This document shows, piece by piece, positions 43,133-51,368 of a stretch of DNA of 64,000 nt (positions are counted from its first letter, which is position 1; each line of letters opens with the position of its first letter). The notes under the pieces are model-generated. The model made no database searches. It was given only the letters and a program-made list of their open reading frames with translations, and was not told where the DNA came from. Source of the DNA: Brevibacterium sp. p3-SID960 (lineage in GTDB: Bacteria; Actinomycetota; Actinomycetes; Actinomycetales; Brevibacteriaceae); contig NZ_JALXKS010000009.1 in assembly GCF_025144725.1 (NCBI RefSeq), positions 19,459 to 83,458 of the forward strand, in the 5' to 3' direction. The translations under genes were made by a program, and so were the position numbers.

Positions 43133-43935
43133 GCGTTCTCTCCGACATCGTCAGCGGGGTGAAGGCAGACCTGGCAGAACGCCGGGCTGCCTGCCCACTG
43201 GCGGACATCGCCTCACGCGCCGCGGATGCACCCGCGGCGCTCCCGTTCCTGCCGCGTGCGGCCGACGACTTCAGCATCATCGCTGAGGTCAAGCGCTCGT
43301 CACCGTCTGCCGGAGCCCTGGCCGATATCGCCGACCCCGCCGGGCTCGCGAGCTCCTATGCCGCAGGCGGAGCAGCTGCGATCAGCGTGCTGACCGAGCA
43401 GCGCCGCTTCAACGGCTGCCTGGACGACCTCGACGCTGTCCGTGCTGCGGTGGACATTCCCGTGCTGCGCAAGGACTTCATGGTCGATGAGTACCAGTTC
43501 CACGAAGCCCGCGCCCACGGCGCCGATATCGTGCTGCTCATCGTGGCCGCGCTCAGCCCCGCACAGCTGCAGGAGTTCAGCGAACTGTCCGCCAGCCTCG
43601 GGATGGCAGCGCTCGTCGAGACCCACACTGCTGAGGAGATCGAGATCGCCGCCGACATCAGTCCCGTCCTCCTCGGCATCAACACCCGCAATCTCAAAGA
43701 CCTCAGCGTCGACCTCAACCGCTTCGCGCCATTGGCCGAGCTCTGCCCGTCCGACACTGTGCTCGTCGGCGAATCCGGTGTCAGCGCGGCCGGTGATGTC
43801 GCCGCGTATGCTGCCCAGGGCGCCGATCTCGCACTTGTCGGCCAGGCGCTTGTCACCGGCGGGAAGCCGCGCGAGAACGTCGCCGATTTCACCGCGGCCG
43901 GACGGAAGGCGAAAGCCGAGCGCCGAGCCTCCTGA
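43129..43935 (+). CDS. trpC: Indole-3-glycerol phosphate synthase
   Basis: This 268-aa TIM-barrel enzyme shows [11 protein letters not shown] with the catalytic Lys, [31 protein letters not shown] and [14 protein letters not shown] start overlaps the preceding stop. trpD and trpF are not adjacent; in actinobacteria the TrpF reaction is often done by the bifunctional PriA isomerase. Confidence 0.95.
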   Translation: MSVLSDIVSGVKADLAERRAACPLADIASRAADAPAALPFLPRAADDFSIIAEVKRSSPSAGALADIADPAGLASSYAAGGAAAISVLTEQRRFNGCLDDLDAVRAAVDIPVLRKDFMVDEYQFHEARAHGADIVLLIVAALSPAQLQEFSELSASLGMAALVETHTAEEIEIAADISPVLLGINTRNLKDLSVDLNRFAPLAELCPSDTVLVGESGVSAAGDVAAYAAQGADLALVGQALVTGGKPRENVADFTAAGRKAKAERRAS

Positions 43936-43973
43936 CACCGCTTCGTCTTTGCGTCTCGATGGGAAAGGACCAC

Positions 43974-45287
43974 ATGGACTACGAACTCTTCTCCCCGCAG
44001 CACAGCGAACTGCCGCAGGGTCCCTACTTCGGCGACTTCGGCGGCCGGTTTGTGCCCGAGGCGCTCATCGGCGCGCTCGAAGAGATCGGTGAAGCCTTCG
44101 CCAAGGCGATCGTCGACCCGGAATTCGTTGCCGAGCTCCAGCGTCTCCACGCCGAATACACCGGTCGGCCGAGCCTGCTGACCGAGGCGCCGCGGTTCTC
44201 CGAGCACGCCGGCGGGGCGCGCATCTTCCTCAAGCGCGAGGACCTCAACCACACCGGCAGCCACAAGATCAACAACGTCCTCGGACAGGCGCTGCTGACC
44301 AAGCGGATGGGCAAGACCCGCGTCATCGCCGAGACCGGTGCCGGCCAGCACGGCGTTGCCTCCGCCACCGCCGCAGCACTGCTCGGGCTCGACTGCACCA
44401 TCTACATGGGAGCCGAGGACTGCGCCCGCCAGGCGCTCAACGTCGCCCGCATGCGCCTGCTCGGCGCCGAGGTGGTTCCCGTCGAAGCCGGCACCCGCAC
44501 ACTCAAAGACGCAATCAACGAGACCTTCCGCGACTGGGTCGCCTCCGTGGAGACCACCCACTACCTCTTCGGCACCGTCGCAGGCCCCCACCCATTCCCA
44601 TTCCTCGTGCGCGAGCTCCAGCGCATCATCGGCGTCGAGGCCCGCGCCCAGATCCAGGAGCAGACCGGCCGGCTGCCCGATGCCATCACCGCCTGCGTCG
44701 GCGGCGGATCGAACGCCATCGGCATCTTCCACGCCTTCATCGGCGACGAGGACGTTCGGCTCATCGGCTGCGAGGCAGCCGGGTCCGGCATCGCCTCCGG
44801 CCAGCACGCAGCCCCGCTCAACGACGGCCGCGTCGGTGTGCTGCACGGATCGAAATCGGTCATCATGCAGGACGAGGACGGCCAGACCCTGCCGTCGCAT
44901 TCCATCTCAGCAGGACTCGACTACCCCGGTGTCGGCCCCGAACACGCCTGGCTGCAGTCGATCGGCCGCGGTGAGTACCGCCCATTCACCGACGACGAGG
45001 CCATGGCCGCCTTTCGTCTGCTGTGCCGCACCGAGGGCATCATCCCGGCGATCGAGAGCTCGCATGCTCTGGCCGCTGCACTTCAGGTCGGCCGCGAGCT
45101 CGGTGAAGGCGCGATCATCATTGCCAACCTCTCCGGCCGCGGAGACAAGGACGTCGACACAGCAGGGAAGTACTTCGGCTACCTCGACGCCCAAGCCGAA
45201 GAAGCTGAGACCGCAGAGCCCGTCGGGGCGCAGGACCCGGCTGAGGCCGCCGACACCGGCGACACCGCAGAGAGGAGCCGTTCGTGA
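43974..45287 (+). CDS. trpB: Tryptophan synthase beta chain
   Basis: The 437-aa PLP enzyme joins indole and serine. The PLP lysine is Lys98 in HTGSHKINN, with the phosphate loop GGGSNAIG and ETGAGQHG present. About 30 C-terminal residues (Ala/Glu-rich) exceed the usual length. ATG 43974 follows GGAAAGGA (43962-43969). It overlaps trpA by GTGA. Confidence 0.96.
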   Translation: MDYELFSPQHSELPQGPYFGDFGGRFVPEALIGALEEIGEAFAKAIVDPEFVAELQRLHAEYTGRPSLLTEAPRFSEHAGGARIFLKREDLNHTGSHKINNVLGQALLTKRMGKTRVIAETGAGQHGVASATAAALLGLDCTIYMGAEDCARQALNVARMRLLGAEVVPVEAGTRTLKDAINETFRDWVASVETTHYLFGTVAGPHPFPFLVRELQRIIGVEARAQIQEQTGRLPDAITACVGGGSNAIGIFHAFIGDEDVRLIGCEAAGSGIASGQHAAPLNDGRVGVLHGSKSVIMQDEDGQTLPSHSISAGLDYPGVGPEHAWLQSIGRGEYRPFTDDEAMAAFRLLCRTEGIIPAIESSHALAAALQVGRELGEGAIIIANLSGRGDKDVDTAGKYFGYLDAQAEEAETAEPVGAQDPAEAADTGDTAERSRS

Positions 45288-46066
45288 GCACAGCTGACGT
45301 GCTGCGCGACTGCGCAGCAGACAACCGCGCCGCCTTCATCGCCTACCTGCCGGTCGGCTACCCGGACGTGCCCGGCTCGCTCGACGCGATGCGCGCCGTC
45401 GTCGCCGGCGGCGCTGACATCGTCGAAGTCGGCATCCCGTACTCCGACCCCGGGATGGACGGACCGACCATCCAGGCCGCCGCGGTCCAGGCGCTGCGCG
45501 GCGGGGTGCGCACCCGCGACGCCCTCACCGCTGTCGAGGCCGTCGCCGCGGCCGGAGCCACCCCCGTCGTGATGTCGTACTGGAACCTCATCTACCAGTA
45601 CGGTGTCGAGGCGTTCGCCCGCGACCTCGCCAATGCCGGGGGAACAGGCATCATCACCGCCGACCTCACCCCGGATGAGGCCGGCGACTGGATGACGGCA
45701 AGCGAAGCGCACGGTCTCGACCGGATCTTCCTCGTCGCCCCGTCCTCCAGCCCCGAACGGCTCGCCTACGTCGCAGCCCACGCCTCTGGCTTCGTCTACG
45801 CCGCCTCGACGATGGGCGTCACCGGCACCCGCGCGCAGGTCGGCGCCTCAGCCGAGAAGCTCGTCGCCGACACGCGCGCCGCCGGCGCCGAACGCGTCTG
45901 CGTGGGACTCGGCGTCTCCAACCGGCAGCAGGCGGCAGAGGTCGCCGCCTACGCTGACGGCGTGATCGTCGGTTCTGCGCTCGTCGCCGCCCTGACCGAG
46001 GGCGGGCCAGCCGCCGTCGAAGCCCGCGCCGCCGAGTTCGCCGAGGGTGTGCGCGACCATGCCTGA
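45284..46066 (+). CDS. trpA: Tryptophan synthase alpha chain
   Basis: This 260-aa TIM-barrel lyase releases indole from indole-glycerol phosphate. The catalytic Glu and Asp lie in [18 protein letters not shown], and the [14 protein letters not shown] and GLGVSN loops bind phosphate. GTG start in the trpB stop; the 3' end overlaps lgt by 8 nt. Confidence 0.95.
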   Translation: MSTADVLRDCAADNRAAFIAYLPVGYPDVPGSLDAMRAVVAGGADIVEVGIPYSDPGMDGPTIQAAAVQALRGGVRTRDALTAVEAVAAAGATPVVMSYWNLIYQYGVEAFARDLANAGGTGIITADLTPDEAGDWMTASEAHGLDRIFLVAPSSSPERLAYVAAHASGFVYAASTMGVTGTRAQVGASAEKLVADTRAAGAERVCVGLGVSNRQQAAEVAAYADGVIVGSALVAALTEGGPAAVEARAAEFAEGVRDHA

Positions 46067-47246
46067 ACCGGTCACCGGTGCCGCTGCGCTCACCCCGCTG
46101 ACTGCGGCGATCCCCTCACCGAGCTGGTCGGGATTCGAGATCGGGCCCTTCACCATCCACGCCTACGCGCTGTGCATCCTTGCCGGCATCGTCGCCGCCC
46201 TCATGCTCGCCCAGTACCGCTGGAAGCGGCGCGGCGGCAGTGAAGACGATCTGTGGAACATCGCCGTCTGGGCGATCCCGGCCGGCATCATCGGCGGTCG
46301 GCTGTACTACGTGCTCACTGTGCCCGGCCCGTACTTCGGGCCCAACGGCAACCCGCTCGACGCATTCAAGATCTGGCAGGGCGGTCTCGGCATCGGCGGG
46401 GCGGTCGCTCTCGGTGCGCTGACCGTGTTCCTCGTGTGCCGTCACTACGGCATCCGATTCACCTCATTCATCGACGCCGCCGCGCCCGGGCTCATCCTGG
46501 CCCAGGCCTTCGGCCGCTGGGGCAACTGGTTCAACCAGGAGCTCTTCGGTCGGCCGACGACCCTGCCCTGGGGCCTGCAGATCGACAAAGTCCTCAACGG
46601 CGCACCGAACCCCAACTGGCCTGACGCGGCGCTGCCTGCTGACACCCTGTTCCACCCGACCTTCCTGTACGAATCGCTGTGGAACTTCGTTGGCTGCCTG
46701 CTGCTCATCTGGTCGGCCAAGCGCTTCCGGTTCGGCCACGGTCAGGTCTTCTACGCCTACATCTGCTATTACACGATCGGGCGTCTGTGGATCGAGTCGC
46801 TGCGCATCGACCACTCTGAGTACTTCCTCGGCGTGCGCATCAACATGTGGTTCTACATCTTTGTCCTCTTCATCGGCCTGGCACTGTTCACGTTCTCCCG
46901 GATGCGCCATCGCGAACCGGCACCGGAGGTCTACACCGAACGCGGCCTGGCCCGCATGGCAGCCGCCCGCGCAGACAGCACGGACGCTGGCGCTGGCGAG
47001 CACCACCGCGGCGACGACCACCGGGGCGGCGGCAGCGGCACCGGCGGCTCCACCGCCTCGGGAACGGCCGGCGGCACCCGCGCGGCGGACACTGCCGGCC
47101 ACGGCGACCACCGGAGCGACGACGAGGGCGGCAATCCGCTGACCGATCGCAGCTTCGGGTTCTTCGGTGCCGTCACTTCGGCGATTTCGATCGTCCCGCA
47201 GGTGCGCCGCCGCCCACACGAGGACGGGTCCACCAGCACCGACTGA
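46059..47246 (+). CDS. lgt: Prolipoprotein diacylglyceryl transferase with His/Gly-rich tail
   Basis: The 395-aa membrane enzyme transfers diacylglycerol to prolipoprotein cysteines. The Lgt signature GRWGNWFNQELFGRPTTLPW and about seven membrane helices fill residues 1-285. The last 105 residues are a cytoplasmic tail rich in His, Asp and Gly (EHHRGDDHRGGG, HGDHRSDDEGG), beyond the E. coli length. ATG 46059 lies inside trpA; a GTG at 46047 is an alternative start. Placement after trpA is common in actinobacteria. Confidence 0.93.
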   Translation: MPEPVTGAAALTPLTAAIPSPSWSGFEIGPFTIHAYALCILAGIVAALMLAQYRWKRRGGSEDDLWNIAVWAIPAGIIGGRLYYVLTVPGPYFGPNGNPLDAFKIWQGGLGIGGAVALGALTVFLVCRHYGIRFTSFIDAAAPGLILAQAFGRWGNWFNQELFGRPTTLPWGLQIDKVLNGAPNPNWPDAALPADTLFHPTFLYESLWNFVGCLLLIWSAKRFRFGHGQVFYAYICYYTIGRLWIESLRIDHSEYFLGVRINMWFYIFVLFIGLALFTFSRMRHREPAPEVYTERGLARMAAARADSTDAGAGEHHRGDDHRGGGSGTGGSTASGTAGGTRAADTAGHGDHRSDDEGGNPLTDRSFGFFGAVTSAISIVPQVRRRPHEDGSTSTD

Positions 47247-47320
47247 CCGGCCGTTGTGTCCGCCTGCTGGTCACAGCGCAGAAATTCGGACAGGATTGAA
47301 GGCAGGCCCGCAGACCCGGC

Positions 47321-47326
47321 TAGGCT
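47321..47326 (+). promoter_or_regulatory. Predicted leaderless -10 box of pyk
   Basis: TAGGCT, then 7 nt, then the pyk ATG at 47334, with no ribosome binding site. Confidence 0.6.
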
Positions 47327-47333
47327 GGTGGCT

Positions 47334-48854
47334 ATGAGGCATGCAAAGATCGTCGCCACTCTTGGCCCCGCCCAGCAGAGCTACGAAGACATCCGCTCAC
47401 TCATCGAGGAAGGCGTCAACGTCTTCCGCTTCAACCTCAGCCACGGCACCCACGCACAGCACGAAGAGAAGTACCGGTGGGTCCGCAAGGCCGGCCGCGA
47501 CACCGGCGAGCCGGTCAGCGTGCTCATCGACCTGCAGGGCCCCAAGATCCGGGTCGGCACCTTCGCCGACGGACTCAAGCCCGAACTGAGCAAGGGCGAT
47601 GCATTCACGATCACCACCCGTGACATCGAAGGCACCGCGACCGCGGTGGGCACCACCTATGCCGGTCTCGCCCGTGACGTCGAGGTCGGGGATCCGCTGC
47701 TCATCGACGACGGCAGGATCCGGCTGCGCGCCACCGACGTCACTGACACCGACGTCATCTGCGAAGTCGAAGTGGCCGGCCGGATCTCCGACCACAAGGG
47801 CATCAATCTGCCCGGTGTGCCGGTGTCCGTCCCGGCGATGAGCGACAAGGATGTCGAGGACCTGCGCTGGGGTCTGCGCCTGGGTGCTGACTGGGTGGCG
47901 CTGTCATTCGTGCGCACGCCCGAGGACGCGGAGACCGTGCGCGAGATCATGCGCGAAGAGCGCATCCTCGTCCCGCTCATCGCCAAGCTGGAGAAACCGC
48001 AGGCTGTCGATGCGCTCGAGAGCATCGTCGACGCTTTCGACGGCATGATGGTCGCCCGCGGCGACCTCGGTGTCGAACTGCCCCTGGAGCAGGTGCCGAT
48101 CGTGCAGAAGCGCACCGTCGAACTCTGCCGACGCAACGCCAAACCGGTCATCGTCGCCACTCAGATGCTCGAATCGATGATCGAGGAGCCGCGGCCGACG
48201 CGGGCCGAGGCCAGCGACTGTGCCAACGCTGTGCTTGACGGGGCCGATGCGCTCATGCTCTCAGGCGAGACCTCGGTCGGTGCGCATTGGCTGGAGGCCG
48301 TGCGCACCATGGCCCGGATCATCCAATCGACTGAAGAGCACGGGCTCGACCGCATCGCCCCGCTCGGCACCGAGCCCCACACGCAGGGCGGTGCTGTCAC
48401 CGCAGCCGCGGTGCGGATCGCCGAACAGCTCGACATCGGCACGCTGTGCACCTTCAGTCAGTCAGGCGACTCGGTGCGCCGGATGTCGCGGCTGCGGGTC
48501 AAGCAGACGATCCTCGCATTCACCCCGGATGTGCGCGTCTACCACCAGCTGGCGCTGACATGGGGCGTGCGAGCATTCCTCGTCAATCAGGTCCGCCACA
48601 CCGACCAGATGGCCCGCCAGGTCGATCACGTGCTGCGCTCCCGCGGGCTGGCCGAGGACGGCGAGAAGTGCATCATCGTCGCCGGGTCGCCTCCCGGGAT
48701 CGTCGGGTCGACGAATGCGCTGCGGATCCACACCGTCGGCAACGCGATCACCGGCAAGGCCGCCGCCTACCGCGACGACTCGGATACCGGTCCGGTCAAC
48801 GAGGTCTACGGCGAGATCACCGAACCGCAGGAATACGAGCAGAACACCGACTGA
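47334..48854 (+). CDS. pyk: Pyruvate kinase
   Basis: This 506-aa glycolytic enzyme makes ATP and pyruvate from PEP. It starts MRHAKIVATLGPAQQSYED, with NLSHGTH, the catalytic Lys in IAKLEKPQA, MVARGDLGVE and the TSVGAHWLEAV segment. The C-terminal allosteric domain is present. ATG 47334 gives the standard N-terminus; the frame runs 26 codons further upstream without family support. Confidence 0.96.
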   Translation: MRHAKIVATLGPAQQSYEDIRSLIEEGVNVFRFNLSHGTHAQHEEKYRWVRKAGRDTGEPVSVLIDLQGPKIRVGTFADGLKPELSKGDAFTITTRDIEGTATAVGTTYAGLARDVEVGDPLLIDDGRIRLRATDVTDTDVICEVEVAGRISDHKGINLPGVPVSVPAMSDKDVEDLRWGLRLGADWVALSFVRTPEDAETVREIMREERILVPLIAKLEKPQAVDALESIVDAFDGMMVARGDLGVELPLEQVPIVQKRTVELCRRNAKPVIVATQMLESMIEEPRPTRAEASDCANAVLDGADALMLSGETSVGAHWLEAVRTMARIIQSTEEHGLDRIAPLGTEPHTQGGAVTAAAVRIAEQLDIGTLCTFSQSGDSVRRMSRLRVKQTILAFTPDVRVYHQLALTWGVRAFLVNQVRHTDQMARQVDHVLRSRGLAEDGEKCIIVAGSPPGIVGSTNALRIHTVGNAITGKAAAYRDDSDTGPVNEVYGEITEPQEYEQNTD

Positions 48855-48873
48855 CTCCGGCGGCCCGCCCGCC

Positions 48874-48909
48874 CTGACTGCCGCTCCCTTTCTCGGGGGC
48901 GGCAGTCAG
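48874..48909. terminator. Convergent terminator after pyk
   Basis: CTGACTGCCGC with CTCCC pairs with GGGGG-CGGCAGTCAG across a TTTCTC loop (48874-48909). It lies between convergent genes and can act in both directions. Confidence 0.8.
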
Positions 48910-48926
48910 CGTCTGCCGGGGGAAAG

Positions 48927-49343
48927 TCAGCGTTCGGTCTCGCGTTCGCGCGGGCGGACGAAGAAGTTCAGTACGAGCGAGACGACCGCGATGATGATCG
49001 AGGCGAGCACGGCCGTCCAGAGGAAGCTGTCGATCTCCAGGCGGATCGGCGTGAATTGCGAGACCCACGAGGTCAGCGAGACCATCGCAGCATTGATGAC
49101 GACGGTGAACAGGCCCAGGGTCAAGCAGGTGATCGGCAGGGCGATGACCTCGATCAGCGGTCTGATGATCGCGTTGACGAGCCCGAAGATCAGCCCGATG
49201 ACGAGGTAGGAGATGACCGCCGAGGCGGTAGGGCCGAGGCCGGTGAGGACGGTGTCGGCGCTGGTGATGGCCATGCCGGGCAGAAGTGCGGCTGCCGCCC
49301 AGATGGCGACGGCGTTGACGATGACGCGGAGCAGGAAAGTCAT
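48927..49343 (-). CDS. Four-helix membrane protein of the holin-4-like (DUF360) family
   Basis: The 138-aa protein has four membrane helices at about residues 3-20, 38-60, 63-88 and 107-130, with the conserved GLVNAIIRPLIEVIALPITCLTLGLF region (in two parts: GLVNAIIRPLI and LPITCLTLGLF). Databases often call it phage holin family 4, but the family is a common chromosomal housekeeping protein of unknown function and no phage genes are near. GAGACT 6 nt before the ATG is an imperfect leaderless -10. Confidence 0.75.
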   Translation of the reverse strand: MTFLLRVIVNAVAIWAAAALLPGMAITSADTVLTGLGPTASAVISYLVIGLIFGLVNAIIRPLIEVIALPITCLTLGLFTVVINAAMVSLTSWVSQFTPIRLEIDSFLWTAVLASIIIAVVSLVLNFFVRPRERETER

Positions 49344-49407
49344 GGTCCCAGTCTCTCAGGTGCCGATGGGAAACTGGTGAACAGGCGCACGGGCGTCAGC
49401 TGAGACA

Positions 49408-49423
49408 GGACGCGATCGCGTCC
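49408..49423. promoter_or_regulatory. Perfect 16-bp palindrome before the DinB-like gene
   Basis: GGACGCGATCGCGTCC is a perfect palindrome 14 bp before the ATG at 49438, in the gap between two divergent genes, just before the GGGAGA binding site. It could be a dimeric repressor operator or an mRNA hairpin. Confidence 0.4.
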
Positions 49424-49437
49424 GGCTGGGAGAGATC

Positions 49438-49968
49438 ATGACCGCTGACAGCAGGGAGCTGTACTGGGCACCGCTGGACGAACAGCTGCGTGCCTTCATC
49501 GACGAGCACCGCACGATCCTGCTTCACATCCTCGACGGACTGTCCGAAGACGAAGTGCGCATGAGGCTCGTGCCGTCGAAGACCACTCTGCTGGGGCTGG
49601 TCAAACACGCCGTGTTCGTCGCACGGGTGTGGTTCGAAGAGCGGGTGACAGGCGCATCGCGGGCCGAACTCGGGATTGCGGCAGGTCCAGATGAGAGCTT
49701 CGACCTGGATCCTGAGGACACCTCGGCATCGGTGACAGCCGAGCTGCGCAAGACGATCGCTGCGTCCCGCAGGACAGTGCAGGGTCTCGACATGGACAGC
49801 GTCCTGATATGCACCCGCCGAGGGACGCTGTCGCTGCGCTGGGTGTGCCTGCACGTTCTGCGCGAACTCGCGCAGCACTGCGGACATGCCGAGATCCTCA
49901 GGGAGCAGATCGTCGCCGCCCGGACAGCGGAGCCGAGCGAGCAGGCGCCAGGCGCGACAGGCAGTTGA
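49438..49968 (+). CDS. DinB/DUF664-family protein
   Basis: The 176-aa protein has the four-helix DinB fold layout. The KTTLLGLVKHAVFVARVWFEE segment (TTLLGLVKHA) carries the first metal His; RWVCLHVLRELAQHCGHAE carries the other two (LHVLRELAQHCGH). Family members are thiol-dependent S-transferases or metal enzymes, often linked to mycothiol. The substrate is unknown. The C-terminus ends 1 bp from the convergent tRNA-Leu 3' end. Confidence 0.78.
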   Translation: MTADSRELYWAPLDEQLRAFIDEHRTILLHILDGLSEDEVRMRLVPSKTTLLGLVKHAVFVARVWFEERVTGASRAELGIAAGPDESFDLDPEDTSASVTAELRKTIAASRRTVQGLDMDSVLICTRRGTLSLRWVCLHVLRELAQHCGHAEILREQIVAARTAEPSEQAPGATGS

Positions 49969-49969
49969 G

Positions 49970-50051
49970 TGCCGGATGTGGGACTCGAACCCACACACCT
50001 CTCGATACCGCATTTTGAGTGCGGCGCGTCTACCAATTCCGCCAATCCGGC
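49970..50051 (-). tRNA. tRNA-Leu (anticodon CAA)
   Basis: On the minus strand the acceptor GCCGGAT pairs with ATCCGGC, with discriminator A at 49970. The D-loop GAATTGGTAGACGC, anticodon arm CCGCA-CTCAAAA-TGCGG, a 13-nt class II variable arm and the T-arm GTGGG-TTCGAGT-CCCAC are all present. The loop gives anticodon CAA, which reads the UUG codon. CCA is not encoded. TAGGAT 10 nt upstream (plus 50062-50067) is a likely -10. Confidence 0.96.
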
Positions 50052-50139
50052 AACGAAGAACATCCTAGACCAGCCGGGCGCCCACCCGCACCTCCGGATG
50101 AACACGGGCCCGCACTGTCAAAACGCGCAGCGGCGTGAC

Positions 50140-50145
50140 TAAGAT
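50140..50145 (+). promoter_or_regulatory. Predicted leaderless -10 box of the ANTAR regulator
   Basis: TAAGAT, then 6 nt (GAATCC), then GTG 50152. Confidence 0.55.
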
Positions 50146-50151
50146 GAATCC

Positions 50152-50769
50152 GTGGCTACTAACGAAGAAGCACCCAAGACAGAGAACGGCGTCGTCCGGC
50201 GCGTCGTCGTGGCCGAGGACGAAGCCGTCATCCGCCTCGACATCGTCGAGATGCTGCGCGAGGTCGGATACGACGTCGTCGGCGAGGCAGCCGACGGCGA
50301 ATCGGCGATCCGGCTGGCCGAGGAGCTGCGCCCAGACCTCGTCGTCATGGACATCAAGATGCCGGTCCTCGACGGTATCTCTGCCGCTGAGCGGATCGCC
50401 AAGGCTCGCATCGCCCCGGTCGTGCTGCTGACGGCGTTCAGCCAGAAGGAGCTCGTCGAACGAGCCCGTGACGCCGGTGCGATGGCCTATGTCGTCAAGC
50501 CCTTCACGTCCAACGATCTCGTTCCGGCCCTGGAGATCGCCCTGTCCCGCCACGCGGAGATCGCCGCACTCGAATCCGAGATCGCCGACATGACTGACCG
50601 ATTCGAGACCCGCAAACTCGTCGAACGCGCCAAGAGCCTGCTGATCTCCAGCATGGGCCTGAGCGAGCCCGAGGCGTTCCGCTGGATCCAGAAGACATCG
50701 ATGGACCGCCGCCTGACGATGCGCGAAGTCGCCGAGACCGTCCTCGAGCAGATCGGCAGCAAGAAGTAA
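50152..50769 (+). CDS. pdtaR: ANTAR-domain response regulator (PdtaR-like)
   Basis: The 205-aa protein has an N-terminal receiver domain with the phosphoacceptor Asp67 (VVMDIKMPVLDG), acidic pocket AEDEAV and conserved Lys in VVKPF. A short coiled linker leads to a C-terminal ANTAR RNA-binding domain (about residues 145-200: LVERAKSLLIS, AFRWIQKTSMDRRLTMREVA). ANTAR proteins bind tandem hairpins and prevent termination. The cognate PdtaS kinase gene is not in the window. In mycobacteria the gene (Rv1626) also lies near polA (Rv1629). Confidence 0.92.
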   Translation: MATNEEAPKTENGVVRRVVVAEDEAVIRLDIVEMLREVGYDVVGEAADGESAIRLAEELRPDLVVMDIKMPVLDGISAAERIAKARIAPVVLLTAFSQKELVERARDAGAMAYVVKPFTSNDLVPALEIALSRHAEIAALESEIADMTDRFETRKLVERAKSLLISSMGLSEPEAFRWIQKTSMDRRLTMREVAETVLEQIGSKK

Positions 50770-50786
50770 CCCACGCACTCCCATCG

Positions 50787-50815
50787 GCCCCTGACCGCCA
50801 CGCTGCGGCAGGGGC
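50787..50815 (+). terminator. Terminator after the ANTAR regulator
   Basis: GCCCCTG (50787-50793) pairs with CAGGGGC (50809-50815), with an inner CCGC/GCGG pair. Confidence 0.7.
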
Positions 50816-50823
50816 TGAGTCAT

Positions 50824-50861
50824 GCCCGGGCCGAGTCAAGCCCGGGCCGAGTCAAGCCCGG
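50824..50861. repeat. 16-bp tandem repeat, 2.4 copies
   Basis: GCCCGGGCCGAGTCAA occurs at 50824-50839 and 50840-50855, followed by a partial GCCCGG (50856-50861). It fills the gap between the terminator and the thioesterase stop codon. Confidence 0.9.
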
Positions 50862-50863
50862 TC

Positions 50864-51316
50864 TCAGCGCTTGGCGCCGAGCACCATGTTCGTGATCCGC
50901 ACGATCGACAGCAGCCGGCCGTCGTCGTCAGTCATCCGCACCTCATGGTTGATCATCGTGCGCCCGTGATGATTCAGCGTTGCCGTCGCATGCACCCGGC
51001 CCTCCTTGGCCCCGCGCACGTGGGTGGCATTCAGATCGACGCCGACCACCGGCTTGCCGGAGATGAAATGCGCGTGCAGTGAGGCCAGTGACTCGGCGAT
51101 GACGACATGCGCGCCGCCGTGGAAGAGCCCGAAGGGCTGCGTGTTGCCCGCCACCGGCATCGAGGCGAGCGCACGGTTGTAGGCGACATCGTCGACCACG
51201 ATGCCGACCCGCTCCAGCAGAGTTCCAGCGCTGCGCTCAGCGTTTCGGGCCACCAGCTGGGCCCGCACGTCATCCGGGGTGTCCGTCGTCAGGGGGAGAA
51301 GTTCGTCTTCGCTCAT
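50864..51316 (-). CDS. PaaI-like hotdog thioesterase
   Basis: The 150-aa protein has the hotdog-fold signature GLFHGGAHVVIAESLASLHA, with GVDLNATHVRGAKEGRVHA as the second conserved strand pair. It probably hydrolyses aryl- or acyl-CoA thioesters; the substrate is unknown. ATG 51316 is preceded at 6 nt by TAGAGT, so the gene appears leaderless, divergent from the equally leaderless polA. Confidence 0.85.
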   Translation of the reverse strand: MSEDELLPLTTDTPDDVRAQLVARNAERSAGTLLERVGIVVDDVAYNRALASMPVAGNTQPFGLFHGGAHVVIAESLASLHAHFISGKPVVGVDLNATHVRGAKEGRVHATATLNHHGRTMINHEVRMTDDDGRLLSIVRITNMVLGAKR

Positions 51317-51322
51317 GTCCGC

Positions 51323-51328
51323 ACTCTA
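51323..51328 (-). promoter_or_regulatory. Predicted leaderless -10 box of the thioesterase
   Basis: On the minus strand TAGAGT (51328 to 51323) is followed by GCGGAC and ATG 51316. Confidence 0.5.
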
Positions 51329-51356
51329 CGGGATGCCGGGGCCGTACTGGGCGCGC

Positions 51357-51362
51357 TAGGCT
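51357..51362 (+). promoter_or_regulatory. Predicted leaderless -10 box of polA
   Basis: TAGGCT, then 6 nt (TGCAGA), then GTG 51369. The two divergent promoters share the 52 bp between polA and the thioesterase gene. Confidence 0.6.
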
Positions 51363-51368
51363 TGCAGA

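Noticed and set aside
48927-49343. Prophage remnant, from the holin-like name
   Set aside because: The family is a common chromosomal membrane protein; there are no lysins, integrases or structural phage genes nearby.
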